Shown here piece after piece: positions 54,203 through 63,199 of a stretch of DNA of 64,000 nucleotides. This stretch comes from CAVVEQ01 sp963802095 (GTDB lineage Bacteria > Chloroflexota > Anaerolineae > Anaerolineales > Anaerolineaceae). The stretch's first letter is position 1, and each line of letters begins with the position of its first letter. The translations under genes and the position numbers were made by a program. The notes under the pieces were generated by a model, which saw only the letters and a list, made by a program, of their open reading frames with translations, was not told where the DNA came from and made no database searches. The stretch lies in the NCBI GenBank assembly GCA_963802095.1, contig CAWDHI010000007.1:62001-126000 (forward strand), read 5' to 3'.

Positions 54203-54946
54203 TCAGATGGAAGGTCTCCTCGCGATCACCATGATCTCCATCTCATCCAGGAAGGGCGGGTCGAGCCGCCAGTTCCCTGCCGTGCCGCCGGAAATGACAT
54301 CCACCTGGTATCCCACCTGCCGCAGCATCAGGCGCAGCTCGGTGGGAATGTAGGACCGCTCGCGGGTGGGGATACTCTGCTTGCCCGCGGGAGTATCGAT
54401 CTCGGTTCTCCCGTTTTCCACCATGTTGAAAGGGTCCAGGCTGCCGGAACGGATATCCGTATCGCTGTAGGAGCGGATAACGCGCATACCATTTAATACC
54501 GTAAAGAGAACCGGGGCACCCGGTTTCAGTGCGGCAAAGATCCTGGCGAAGACCTGCACATCGCGATCGAAGGTATCCTCCAGGCTGAGGAGGGAAAGCG
54601 CACCCTCACAGACTGAATAGGCCGCGTCGTAGGGGCTGGAGGCAACAAAATCCTGGGCGGGGCTGCGCACCCATTCGATATTCACCCCGGCTCCAGTGGC
54701 TGCCTTTCTCGCTTCGTTTAGCATTCCGTTGCTGATATCGATCCCGGTCACCCTGTACCCGCGCCTGGCAAGCTCCACTGCGTGGCGGCCTGTGCCGCAG
54801 CCCACGTCCAGCACCCGCATCCCGGGGGTGAGATGCAGGTTCTCGATCAAAAAATCCACTTCGGCGAGGGTGGCTTTGACGAAAACTTCGTCCATGTAGC
54901 GGGGAGCGAAATTATCAAAAAAGGTCTGCCAGTTATGAGGGGACAT
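54203..54946 (-). CDS. Class I SAM-dependent methyltransferase
   Basis: Protein of 247 residues. Motif I is VLDVGCGTGRHAVELARRGY, strand 2 ends VTGIDISNGML, motif II is DAAYSVCEGALSLLS and motif III is LKPGAPVLFTVLNG. The C-terminal region (RERSYIPTELRLMLRQVGYQ) matches small-molecule methyltransferases of the ubiquinone/menaquinone type. The start at 54944-54946 is preferred because GGAAAGGA lies upstream; an ATG six codons earlier overlaps that site. Minus strand, convergent with its neighbour. Confidence 0.87.
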   Translation of the reverse strand: MSPHNWQTFFDNFAPRYMDEVFVKATLAEVDFLIENLHLTPGMRVLDVGCGTGRHAVELARRGYRVTGIDISNGMLNEARKAATGAGVNIEWVRSPAQDFVASSPYDAAYSVCEGALSLLSLEDTFDRDVQVFARIFAALKPGAPVLFTVLNGMRVIRSYSDTDIRSGSLDPFNMVENGRTEIDTPAGKQSIPTRERSYIPTELRLMLRQVGYQVDVISGGTAGNWRLDPPFLDEMEIMVIARRPSI

Positions 54947-55129
54947 AAAATTATTCCTTTCCATAGATTGTATACCCGTACTCACCTGCCGGGGGATAGT
55001 CTGGTAGGATTATTGCCGACCCCTTTCAAGATGAAAGGATTTCCATTCTTGAAATTCCCACGGTTTGGCATATAGTAATAATTATCGGATTGTCTCATCC
55101 CCCACCAAACGTTCTGCAAGGAGGAAAGA

Positions 55130-55252
55130 ATGAACGATCTATGGCTGGCACTTTACTGGACGGGACCAATCGGCACAGGGTTCTTCCTGGCATGCCTGGG
55201 AATTCTCTTCTGGGGCATCAGCAAGCTGACGACCAACAAAGATAAGAAATAA
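55130..55252 (+). CDS. Single-helix small membrane protein
   Basis: A 40-residue open frame behind a strong AAGGAGGAAAG site: MNDLWLALYWTGPIGTGFFL, then a hydrophobic run ending GISKLTTNKDKK. One membrane helix (about 13-31) with a basic cytosolic tail. A terminator follows 75 bases after the stop, so it looks like an independent transcription unit. The function is unknown. Confidence 0.6.
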   Translation: MNDLWLALYWTGPIGTGFFLACLGILFWGISKLTTNKDKK

Positions 55253-55326
55253 GTTCGCCTTCCCCGGCGAGAAATCAGTATTGCATCCTACCGTCGGGGC
55301 AGGCTGAAGAAAATTCCGGGTTCAAA

Positions 55327-55352
55327 ACCCACGGATCTGGTGGGTATTTTTA
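55327..55352 (+). terminator. Terminator after small membrane protein
   Basis: Stem ACCCAC/GTGGGT (55327-55332, 55340-55345) with a 7-base loop followed by ATTTTTAGTTTT. Confidence 0.75.
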
Positions 55353-55492
55353 GTTTTCCTCAACCATCTGGATTTATCCAAGACAATCCAAAAGGCTAAT
55401 CGCTGCTACTGAATGAAGAGGTCGTTTCGATCAGGCGATAAATGCGAAAATCTGCCAGGTGTGGAAAAGGTATGCAATAATCAGGGGTATAT

Positions 55493-56509
55493 ATGATGAT
55501 TTCTCCTTTTACAGTTTCACCTGCCGATATATCCGAGGTGATCCAAATCCTGTCCACGAGGTTGAGGGAGGATTATGTATTTCCGGATGTCGCCGAGAAG
55601 ATATGCGATGACCTGAAGAAATATTCTGATGGGAATTCTTTCAAAGGTATTACTGAGGGCGAATCCCTGGCAACCATGCTGACCGAATTTTTGCGGGAAG
55701 CAACCAACGACAACCACTTGAAGGTGACCTATAAGAAAGATTTGATTCCAGAACATGACGGTTCATTGGGAGAGAACCAGGAATGGCTGGACGAATGGCA
55801 TAAAAAAGCTCAACTGGATAATTATGGTCTTCACAAAGCGGAAAGATTACCCGGAAATGTCGGGTTCCTGGATATTCGCGAGTTCTACCCCCTGGATTGG
55901 GGCGGGGATACTGCCTCGGCAGCGATGAATTTTATTAATGAAACTAAGGAATTGATCATTGATTTACGAAAATGCAGGGGTGGAGATCCGGGAATGGTTT
56001 GCTTTCTTCTGACCTTTCTATTCGATGAAGAACGCGTGCACCTGAACGATTTTTACTGGCGGAGAGGGAACACAACCGAACAATACTGGACCCTTCCCGA
56101 TGTGCCCGGAAAACGATTCAGAGATAAACCGGTTTATATACTAATTAGCGGGGAGACTTTTTCAGGAGGCGAGGAATTCGCCTACGATCTGAAAGCTCTG
56201 AAAAGGGCAACCCTAGTTGGGGAAAAGACTGGTGGCGGGGCAAACATAGGCGCTCCTTACCGGTTAACCTCCCATTTTGAAGCCTTTATCCCCGTCGGCC
56301 GGCCGGTCAACCCGATCACCGGGACGAACTGGGAAGGCTGGGGGGTCATCCCTGATGTATCTGTTTCAGCGGAGCAGGCATTAAAGGTTGCCTACAAATA
56401 TGCGCTCAAATCGATCCTGGCAAGCATGGATGAGGAGCCATCCGAGCCGCTCCAATTATTGTTGGAAGAAGCACAAACAGCTCTCAAAGAGATTGAATCA
56501 ACCATCTAG
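55493..56509 (+). CDS. S41 family tail-specific peptidase, cytosolic form
   Basis: Protein of 338 residues related to interphotoreceptor-retinoid-binding-protein-like S41 peptidases. An N-terminal three-helix part (ISEVIQILSTRLREDYVFPD) is followed by the catalytic fold: NVGFLDIREFYP, ELIIDLRKCRGGDPGMV, the nucleophile Ser in ISGETFSGGEEFAYDLKAL and the Lys of LVGEKTGGGANIG. There is no PDZ domain and no signal peptide. The reading frame is complete. The substrate is unknown. Confidence 0.88.
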   Translation: MMISPFTVSPADISEVIQILSTRLREDYVFPDVAEKICDDLKKYSDGNSFKGITEGESLATMLTEFLREATNDNHLKVTYKKDLIPEHDGSLGENQEWLDEWHKKAQLDNYGLHKAERLPGNVGFLDIREFYPLDWGGDTASAAMNFINETKELIIDLRKCRGGDPGMVCFLLTFLFDEERVHLNDFYWRRGNTTEQYWTLPDVPGKRFRDKPVYILISGETFSGGEEFAYDLKALKRATLVGEKTGGGANIGAPYRLTSHFEAFIPVGRPVNPITGTNWEGWGVIPDVSVSAEQALKVAYKYALKSILASMDEEPSEPLQLLLEEAQTALKEIESTI

Positions 56510-56635
56510 TTTTTCAATTAAGTTAGTAGAGAGGCGAATAAATGAAAAAGATGTTCCAAAAGCAGGTCAAGAAAAACTGTATTTCTGATCGTTTCAGACG
56601 ATCAATCGTGCAGTAATTCGTCGGGATTTAAATTC

Positions 56636-57637
56636 GTGAAGAATTTTTTAGATATACTCAAATATGATCCCATCCCGCCGCTCCTGGCGAGCGGCGATGA
56701 GGCATTGATCTACTTCACCTGGCGGGACCTGCTGGGGGAGGATCCCGGGCCTGTGGAGCACCTGTGGAATCTGCCAGGGGCGGTGAAGATCCTCAAAATG
56801 CAGCTGCCGGATGGCAGCTGGCCGCGGGCGGGGGAGAACAAGCACCCGGCCATCAACCACGCGCTGATCGAGACCTGGCGGCAGTTCCGCTTCCTGGTGG
56901 AGCGCTACGGGATGACCTGTGCTCACCCGCAGGTGAAACGGACAGCTGAGTTCATCTTCACCTGCCAGACCGACGAAGGGGATATCCGCGGGTTCCTGGC
57001 CAACCAGTACGCCACCTACTACACCGGCGCGATCATGGCGCTGCTTATCCAGGCTGGCTACGCGGAGGATGCCCGCATCGAAAAGGGCTTCCAGTGGCTG
57101 CTGGGCATGCGCCAGGATGACGGCGGCTGGTCCATCCCGATGATCACCCACAAGCTGGACCGGGCCACCCAGTACCGCCTTTCGAGCGAAGTTGCCGAGC
57201 CGCTCCAACCTGACCGGACCAAGCCCTTTTCGCACCACTGGACCGGGATGGTCCTGCGCGCCTTTGCTGTCCATCCAACCTACCACCACTTCTGGGAGGC
57301 GCGCGCGGCGGGGGAACTGCTGAAATCGCGCTTCTTCCAGCCGGATGCCTACAGCTCCTACCGGGTTACGGGATACTGGCTGCGCTTTGAGCACCCGTTC
57401 TGGTGGACGAACCTGCTGACCGCGCTGGATTCCCTGGCGCGCATGGGGTTCTCCGCGCAGGATGGGCAGATCCGGAAAGGGCTCGATTGGCTGCGCGAGC
57501 ACCAGGAACCGGGCGGGCTGTGGAGGGTATCGTACAAAAACCCAGGGGAGAAGGAGAAGGATACGGCGGAGGGTAGGGAAAGGAAGTTGTGGGTAAGCTA
57601 TGCGATTTGCAGATTGTTTAGAAGGTTTAATGAGTAG
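56636..57637 (+). CDS. Alpha/alpha-barrel protein with prenyltransferase/squalene-oxidase-type repeats
   Basis: Protein of 333 residues with repeats of the type LKMQLPDGSWPRAGEN, IFTCQTDEGDIRG, LLGMRQDDGGWSIP and LREHQEPGGLWRV. These are the Q-x-x-DG-G-W units of terpene cyclase and protein prenyltransferase barrels. The DxDD motif of squalene-hopene cyclases is absent, so cyclase activity is doubtful. The start is GTG at 56636. Codon use is strikingly GC-rich compared with the flanking spacer. Confidence 0.78.
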   Translation: MKNFLDILKYDPIPPLLASGDEALIYFTWRDLLGEDPGPVEHLWNLPGAVKILKMQLPDGSWPRAGENKHPAINHALIETWRQFRFLVERYGMTCAHPQVKRTAEFIFTCQTDEGDIRGFLANQYATYYTGAIMALLIQAGYAEDARIEKGFQWLLGMRQDDGGWSIPMITHKLDRATQYRLSSEVAEPLQPDRTKPFSHHWTGMVLRAFAVHPTYHHFWEARAAGELLKSRFFQPDAYSSYRVTGYWLRFEHPFWWTNLLTALDSLARMGFSAQDGQIRKGLDWLREHQEPGGLWRVSYKNPGEKEKDTAEGRERKLWVSYAICRLFRRFNE

Positions 57638-57764
57638 AAGTATTATCGAATAATTGATGAATCAAGAAAAGAGACAATTTATATGTTTTTGTCAGCTTTG
57701 ATTATCTTTCACGCCTAACCATAGTCCGCATATTCAATAATTTTTCTGAAATGAACTTTTCACA

Positions 57765-58175
57765 ATGAAGCCTCTCGATCAACTTTCCATAATTTGTAAG
57801 CATTGCGGGAAAGAGAATCTCTTCGACCAGCCTTACCCTTATCATGCCGGTTTTTCAGACGACGAATTCCTTTACAGCGATTCAGGCGTTTACACCCTGG
57901 TCTGGAATATATGTGATCCGGTGTTTGAAGAAATGTTTTCTGAAAAAACCCCATGGACGCTCAGTTCGAGTAACCAGCGAAAATTCGAAAAGCAGCTTCC
58001 ACCTGCGCCGGATGGCAGCAGCTGGCGTTTCCGCAACCCCGCCCGCTGCGTTCACTGCAAAAAACCAATTTTGGGACCCATGTTGAAATCGATCCATTAT
58101 CTGGTATACCCTGGCAGCGTTCTTTTGAATCAAAGGCAACCCCCCGGTCTTAGAGACTATTTCAAACCATTTTAA
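57765..58175 (+). CDS. Zinc-ribbon protein of unknown function
   Basis: Protein of 136 residues with two CxxC pairs, C-K-H-C near residue 11 and C-V-H-C near residue 97, which could bind one zinc ion. The stretch between is rich in aromatic residues (SGVYTLVWNICDPVFEEMFS). It resembles small rubredoxin-like hypothetical proteins of Anaerolineae, but I cannot name the family. No strong ribosome-binding site is seen. It is followed by the GT2 gene. Confidence 0.6.
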   Translation: MKPLDQLSIICKHCGKENLFDQPYPYHAGFSDDEFLYSDSGVYTLVWNICDPVFEEMFSEKTPWTLSSSNQRKFEKQLPPAPDGSSWRFRNPARCVHCKKPILGPMLKSIHYLVYPGSVLLNQRQPPGLRDYFKPF

Positions 58176-58209
58176 AACCCTCGATTATAATAAAACACTG
58201 GTCAGAAAA

Positions 58210-58962
58210 ATGAGCAAAACACCTATGAATTTGCAGCTATCCGTCATTGTCCCCGTCTTCAACGAGGAAAAAACCATCCTTGAAGTATTGGGGGCACTGG
58301 AAAAAGCCCTCCCGGCCGGTCACGAGATCATCGTGGTGGATGATGGCTCCGCCGACGGAACCGCCGCGATCGTCGAGAAATACGCCGGCAGACATATATC
58401 CGTCCGCCTGATACGCCATCCGCAAAACAAGGGCAAGACAGCTGCCCTGGTGACCGGCTTCGCGGAAAGCGTCGGCGAGATCGTGATCGTGCAGGATGCC
58501 GATCTGGAATACGACCCGGCCGAGATCGCCGATGTGATCGCCCCCATTCTTTCCAACCGGGCCGATGTGGTCTACGGCTCGCGCTTCCTCACCCGCCGCG
58601 CCTCGCGCGTGCTCTACTATCGCCACTTCCTGGCCAACCGCTTCCTCACCGGGCTATCAAATTTGCTAACCGACCTGAACTTCACCGACGTGGAGACCTG
58701 CTACAAGGCCTTCCGCGGGGAGATCATCCGCAATATGATCATCAGCTCCAGCGGCTTTGGTTTTGAGGTGGAGGTGACCGCCAAGATCGCCAAGCTGGGC
58801 TGCCGCACGTACGAGGTTCCCATCTCCTATTACGGGCGCACCTACCAGGAGGGCAAGAAGATCGGCTTCAAGGATGGTGTCCACGCACTCTGGTACATCT
58901 TCAAGTACAATCTTTTTTCCACCCTGAAGTCATCCTACCGCGTGATTCCAAAGATCGATTAG
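58210..58962 (+). CDS. Glycosyltransferase family 2 (dolichyl-phosphate-mannose synthase-like)
   Basis: Protein of 250 residues. The GT-A core shows LSVIVPVFNEEKTILEVLGA, HEIIVVDDGSADGTAAI and the metal-binding VIVQDADLEYDP. The late conserved region (TCYKAFRGEIIRNM, GFGFEVEVTAKIAKLG, YGRTYQEGKKIGFKDGVHAL) is typical of DPM1/GtrB-like enzymes that load a polyprenyl phosphate with sugar. It lacks membrane helices. A start at the second Met (residue 6) is possible. Confidence 0.93.
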   Translation: MSKTPMNLQLSVIVPVFNEEKTILEVLGALEKALPAGHEIIVVDDGSADGTAAIVEKYAGRHISVRLIRHPQNKGKTAALVTGFAESVGEIVIVQDADLEYDPAEIADVIAPILSNRADVVYGSRFLTRRASRVLYYRHFLANRFLTGLSNLLTDLNFTDVETCYKAFRGEIIRNMIISSSGFGFEVEVTAKIAKLGCRTYEVPISYYGRTYQEGKKIGFKDGVHALWYIFKYNLFSTLKSSYRVIPKID

Positions 58963-58998
58963 CCCGTTTTCATTCAACCCATCACGCAAGGATATCCT

Positions 58999-59874
58999 AT
59001 AAAACCCCGAAAATTCTACATCCTGGATGTCTTCACCGGTCAGAAATACGCTGGCAACCAGCTGGCGGTCTTCCGCGATGCAGCCGGTATCCCCGGTGAG
59101 GAAATGCAGCAAATCGCACGGGAGATCAATTTCTCTGAGACGACCTTTATCCTTTCTGAAGACCGAACGCGAAGGTGGCTACGACGTTCGCATCTTTACC
59201 CCCAGGGAGGAGGTACCGTTTGCCGGGCATCCCACCCTGGGGACAGCTTTTCTCATCCGAAATGAGATCCTTGGGTAAGGTGGAGAAGGTTACGCTGAAC
59301 CTTAAGGTGGGTAAGATCCCGGTCACCTTTGCTGTGGAAGGCTCCGGAGAGATGAAGCAGATGGAACCTGTCTTTGGCACGGCACACGACAAGCGGGAAC
59401 TGGCCGAGGTTCTTGGGTTGGATAGTGGAGGATATCGATCTGCGATTCCCCATCCAGGAGGTCTCGACGGGGCTGTCGTTCTTCATTGTGCCGCTTAAGG
59501 ACATCGCAGCTCTGAAGAAGGCGAAAACCAATACCGAAAAGTATTTTGGCCTGATCAAGCATACGGAAGCGAAGGGTATCCTGGTGTTTTGCCCGGAGGC
59601 GCATGAGGCGGGGAATGATATCAGCGTGCGCGTTTTTGTCGATTATTACGGCATTCCGGAAGACCCGGCCACCGGCAGCGCCAATGGCTGCCTTGCAGGT
59701 TACCTGACCAGGCACCGGTATTTTGGTCAGGATGGTATCAATATCCGCGCCGAGCAGGGTTACGAGATCGGCAGACCTTCGTTGATCCTGCTGAGGGCAG
59801 AAAAACGTGGAGATGGGATCGAAGTCTTTGTGGGAGGAAGCGCGGTCATTGTGGCACGGGGAGAGCTACTATAG
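58999..59874 (+). CDS. PhzF family isomerase/epimerase (three frameshifts, AUA in start position)
   Basis: Two-domain PhzF protein of about 290 residues. Frames must be joined near 59160, 59272 and 59430 to give YILDVFTGQKYAGNQLAVF, EMQQIAREINFSETTFI, DVRIFTPREEVPFAGHPTLG, then DIDLRFPIQEVSTGLSFFIV and DPATGSANGCLAGYL. The catalytic Glu of SETTF and the AGHPTLG motif are present. A ribosome-binding site AAGGA lies before an AUA at 58999-59001, where homologues have AUG (M-K-P-R-K-F-Y). This is either another base error or a lost start. The substrate is unknown. Confidence 0.82.
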
Positions 59875-59892
59875 TTTTGTTCTGACAAAAAA

Positions 59893-59913
59893 CGCCGCGC
59901 AATCTGCGCGGCG
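59893..59913. terminator. Bidirectional terminator
   Basis: Perfect 8-bp stem CGCCGCGC/GCGCGGCG with loop AATCT. On the minus strand it is followed by TTTTTT, serving the GyrI-like gene. It also lies 18 bases after the PhzF gene. Confidence 0.82.
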
Positions 59914-59922
59914 CTAATGGTA

Positions 59923-60392
59923 CTAATTCTTGATGGGCAAATATAGATCAAAAACATACTTGGCGAAATCCGGTTCCAGCGGGTTTAGCAGCCTCTCCAA
60001 CCATTGGTGGGAGGCTTCCTGGTAGGAGCTGCGCTCGCGCCACTGCACAAGTTCGACCCCACAATCCGCCGATATTCTCCAGGTTCTCGAAACGGGTGAC
60101 AGCATAATCCCCGCCTTCGAACATCACAACTTTCAGGTCGCCTTCTGGTTCCACGTCGGAGGGCACTCCTGCCCAGATCTCGTACCCGTAATTCGGGCTG
60201 CCGGAGGAAGGCGAAGGGTTGTTGAAACCGTAATGTGGGATCACAGTTCCATAACCTTCCAGGAGTCCCTTTGACCGCAGGAAAGCGGTCATTTTTTCGC
60301 CGGCTGCGTTTTCAGGTGAGGAGCCGAAGCCATATGCGCTGATCACACGCATGGGGGGCAGCGTTTCAAGGCGGACATCGAGGTTCTTCCAT
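59923..60392 (-). CDS. GyrI-like effector-binding domain protein (frameshifted)
   Basis: Small-molecule-binding protein of about 156 residues in the GyrI/SOUL-like superfamily, often paired with a regulator. Motifs include PPMRVISAYGFGSSPENAAG, IPHYGFNNPSPSSG, YEIWAGVPSDVEPEGDLKVV, the long strand DYAVTRFENLENIGGLW and, in another frame, ERLLNPLEPDFAKYVFDLYL at the end. Single-base shifts lie near 60380 (just after the start) and near 60055. The start at 60390-60392 follows AAAGGAGA. It is divergent from a WYL regulator, with a palindrome between them. Confidence 0.75.
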
Positions 60393-60417
60393 AATCTCTC
60401 CTTTAGATTTTAAGTAT

Positions 60418-60435
60418 TTATTCTTCGAAGAATAA
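60418..60435. promoter_or_regulatory. Palindromic operator between divergent genes
   Basis: Perfect 18-base palindrome TTATTCTTCGAAGAATAA, 26 bases upstream of the GyrI-like start. A second inverted repeat ATGACA-TCAAT-TGTCAT lies at 60456-60472, before the regulator gene. It is probably the binding site of the WYL regulator. Confidence 0.65.
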
Positions 60436-60506
60436 TCTCATTTTACGAATAATACATGACATCAATTGTCATTTATTATGCTAGAATATTTGTATTCATT
60501 TTTCCC

Positions 60507-61484
60507 ATGCGCGCCGACCGATTGCTTGCCCTTTTAATGCTCTTGCAAACCCGGGGAACCCTGACCGCGGCAGAACTGGCCGCGGAGCTGGAGGTGACCG
60601 AGCGTACGATTTACCGGGATGTGATCGCTCTTTCCACGGCAGGCATCCCGGTTTACACCGAGCGCGGACCCGGAGGGGGCATCGCGCTTGTGGAAAATTA
60701 CCGCACTGATCTCACCGGGCTTCGGCCGGAGGAAGCCAGCGCGCTATCGATGCTGGAAATTCCCGAGCCGTTGATCCGCCTTGGGGTTGGCACGGAATTG
60801 AAGACAGCGCTGCTGAAACTCTCTGCGTCCATCCCCTCAGCGGCGCGCGAACAGCAAGCCCGCAGCCGTCAGCGCATCCACCTGGACGCAGCCTGGTGGT
60901 TTCAATCAGAGGAACCCACCCCGCAGCTGGGCATTTTACAACAGGCTGTCTGGCAGGATAGGATGGTGCGGACCATCCACAGGGGAGCTTTCGACACACC
61001 CGTGGAAATGGTGCTGGCTCCTTACGGGCTGGTGGCCAAGGCAAGCATGTGGCACCTCGTTTATTCCTTCGACGGCATGTATCGCGCCAGAAGGGTATCG
61101 CAGATATTGGAGGCTGAGATCCTTCCGCATATCTACAACCGGGATGTGGATTTTGACCTGGCTGGATTCTGGAAGCGTTGGTGCGAGGAATACGAGAACG
61201 ATCACCTGAGCTTTGAGGTATCCGCGTTGGTTGCGCCGGGACTCGCGGATCGCCTGCGGAGAATCCTTGCCGGAGAGGTTGTGGATATGATTCCAACTCC
61301 CCTGGATCAGCTGCGGGAGGGTTGGCAGGTGATGCGGCTCACCTTCGAGAGTTTTGAAGTCGCGCGTACCCGTCTGCTTGGGTTCGGAAGCGCTGTGGAA
61401 GTGCTGGAACCCCACGCTCTTCGAGTGAGCATTGCCGATTACGCAGAACAGATCCGCGGCTTGTATCCGAAGCTGACCGGATAA
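60507..61484 (+). CDS. YafY/DeoR-like regulator with WYL domain
   Basis: Protein of 325 residues. The N-terminal HTH_11 winged helix (MRADRLLALLMLLQTRGTLT, AAELAAELEVTERTIYRDVI) is followed by the WYL ligand-sensing domain: AVWQDRMVRTIHRGAFDTPV, YGLVAKASMWHLVYSFDGMY and a WCX C-terminal part (FESFEVARTRLLGFGSAVEV). Here WYL reads as W-H-L. The start at 60507 gives the usual beginning; an open frame upstream has no homology. It is divergent from the GyrI-like gene, a common pairing. Confidence 0.9.
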   Translation: MRADRLLALLMLLQTRGTLTAAELAAELEVTERTIYRDVIALSTAGIPVYTERGPGGGIALVENYRTDLTGLRPEEASALSMLEIPEPLIRLGVGTELKTALLKLSASIPSAAREQQARSRQRIHLDAAWWFQSEEPTPQLGILQQAVWQDRMVRTIHRGAFDTPVEMVLAPYGLVAKASMWHLVYSFDGMYRARRVSQILEAEILPHIYNRDVDFDLAGFWKRWCEEYENDHLSFEVSALVAPGLADRLRRILAGEVVDMIPTPLDQLREGWQVMRLTFESFEVARTRLLGFGSAVEVLEPHALRVSIADYAEQIRGLYPKLTG

Positions 61485-61541
61485 TAACATCCCGGGAGGA
61501 GGCGACAACCTGATAGAATAGATGCTTGGAGAAGCAAGTAT

Positions 61542-62360
61542 ATGGAACAATCCCCGGTCGTTTTCGCTTTTTTACTAACCCTGTTCGCCGGGCTATGCAC
61601 CGGTATTGGCAGCCTTTTCGGGTTCATGTCCCGAAAATTCAACCCGAAATTCCTGGCCGGGGCGCTGGGTTTTTCCGCCGGCGTGATGATCTACGTGTCC
61701 TTCGTGGAGATCCTCTCGAAAGCGCGGATTTCCCTGGTGGAAGGATTCGGCACAAAGCAAGGTTACGTCCTCACAGTTGTTGCGTTCTTTATTGGTATCG
61801 CGGTCATCGCACTGATCGACAGGCTGGTGCCCTCAGCGGAAAACCCGCATGAATTGAAATATGCCCACGAAATGGTAGAAGAAGGGGATGAAGCGGCGGC
61901 AAAGAAGGGAAGGCTGATCCGCATGGGTGTTTTTTCCGCACTGGCCATCGCGATCCATAACTTCCCCGAAGGATTGGCCACATTCATGGCGGCCCTGGCA
62001 AACCCCCAGCTTGGTATCAGCATCGCCGTGGCTATCGCCATCCACAACATCCCGGAGGGCGTGGCGGTTTCCGCGCCGGTGTTCTACGCCACGGGTAGCC
62101 GCATGAAAGCATTCACCCTTTCTTTCCTCTCAGGCCTGGCGGAACCCATTGGCGCGTTGATCGGGTTTCTATTACTGCGCCAGGTGGTGAACCCGGCCAC
62201 TTTTGGAGTGATCTTCGCTGCTGTGGCGGGCATCATGGTTTATATTTCGCTGGATGAACTCCTGCCAACCGCGGAGGAATACGGCCAGCATCACATTGCG
62301 ATCGGTGGTTTGATCGCCGGGATGCTGGTGATGGCAGTCAGCCTGTTGTTATTCGTTTAA
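61542..62360 (+). CDS. zupT: ZIP family metal transporter ZupT
   Basis: Membrane transporter for zinc and other divalent metals, 272 residues with eight helices. The metal-site motifs HNFPEGLATF in helix 4 and HNIPEGVAVS in helix 5 are intact, as is SFVEIL in helix 2. The variable loop between helices 3 and 4 is charged (AENPHELKYAHEMVEEGDEA). Length and topology match ZupT. It starts 57 bases after the regulator gene and could be read with it. Confidence 0.94.
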   Translation: MEQSPVVFAFLLTLFAGLCTGIGSLFGFMSRKFNPKFLAGALGFSAGVMIYVSFVEILSKARISLVEGFGTKQGYVLTVVAFFIGIAVIALIDRLVPSAENPHELKYAHEMVEEGDEAAAKKGRLIRMGVFSALAIAIHNFPEGLATFMAALANPQLGISIAVAIAIHNIPEGVAVSAPVFYATGSRMKAFTLSFLSGLAEPIGALIGFLLLRQVVNPATFGVIFAAVAGIMVYISLDELLPTAEEYGQHHIAIGGLIAGMLVMAVSLLLFV

Positions 62361-62392
62361 CAAGCCCACGTCTTCTTCTGATATAACCCCCA

Positions 62393-63199
62393 TTATTTGG
62401 GTGTAGAAAGCGTACACTCCAAACTGTTGGATTCACAAAGGGCACCGATTTCATTCAAAAATTCCTGTGGGAGAACAGTTGAAATACCACTCCCGGGGAG
62501 GGGCAGCATGGAGACATACTCCCCTTCCGGGAGCGTTGAGAGAAGTTTCACAAATGCGTCCAGCCCTTGCAGCGCAATGCCTGGATCGGTCACCTCCTCA
62601 ACAGTTTTCGCGCGGTTGGTACCCAGAAGCAGTGAAAACAACCAGCTGCCTTCCGATTGCCAGGCATACAACTCATATCCTTTCATGGAATGGGCATCCA
62701 GGGGAGCGAACACCTCGATCTGCCCCACCATTTCTCCGTTCACTTCCACCTGATAGGTGCCGGGTGGGAATCCATCCAGGCTGACCGATTCTTCGAATGG
62801 TTCCAGGATCTGGATGCAGATGGTTTCCGGATTGGTGAGGCTGAACACCTGCACATCGATGATGCCCTCCGCATCCGGGGCAGGAACCACCACCTCCAGT
62901 TTGTGACAGGGATCGGGCAGGTTGCCTTTTAATAATAGGCGGTATTGTGGCGGGAAGGATTCGAGGATAAGCAGGTCCGCAGAATCCAGGTAAACAGGGC
63001 CTTCGACAAGGTTTTCATTCACTGGTTTTTCCGTGGAGGGGGAGGAAACTGATCCCCCTGCTTGGTTGGATACGGGGGCATCCGGAAGCATAGGGATCAC
63101 CGTGGGAGGTTCGGATGGAGCAGGATCGATCAACCTGGCGGTACAGGCGGAGGTGAATAGCAGGGTCATCAGGACGGGGATCAAAGTTAGATTTCGCAT
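62393..63199 (-). CDS. Lipoprotein, function unknown
   Basis: Protein of 268 residues. The lipobox is F-T-S-A-C (Cys near residue 19), followed by a long Pro/Ser/Thr linker (to about residue 65) and a beta-rich domain with YRLLLKGNLPDPCHKLEVVV and an IVD-like segment IDVQVFSLTNPETICIQILE that recalls secreted protease-inhibitor-like beta domains. A second domain has AWQSEGSWLFSLLLGTNRAK. GGAG precedes the ATG. It converges on zupT. Confidence 0.75.
   Translation of the reverse strand: MRNLTLIPVLMTLLFTSACTARLIDPAPSEPPTVIPMLPDAPVSNQAGGSVSSPSTEKPVNENLVEGPVYLDSADLLILESFPPQYRLLLKGNLPDPCHKLEVVVPAPDAEGIIDVQVFSLTNPETICIQILEPFEESVSLDGFPPGTYQVEVNGEMVGQIEVFAPLDAHSMKGYELYAWQSEGSWLFSLLLGTNRAKTVEEVTDPGIALQGLDAFVKLLSTLPEGEYVSMLPLPGSGISTVLPQEFLNEIGALCESNSLECTLSTPK

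Noticed and set aside
56542..56616. 24-residue open frame after the S41 peptidase gene
   Set aside because: No ribosome-binding site of quality, no membrane segment and no conservation argument; not reported as a gene.
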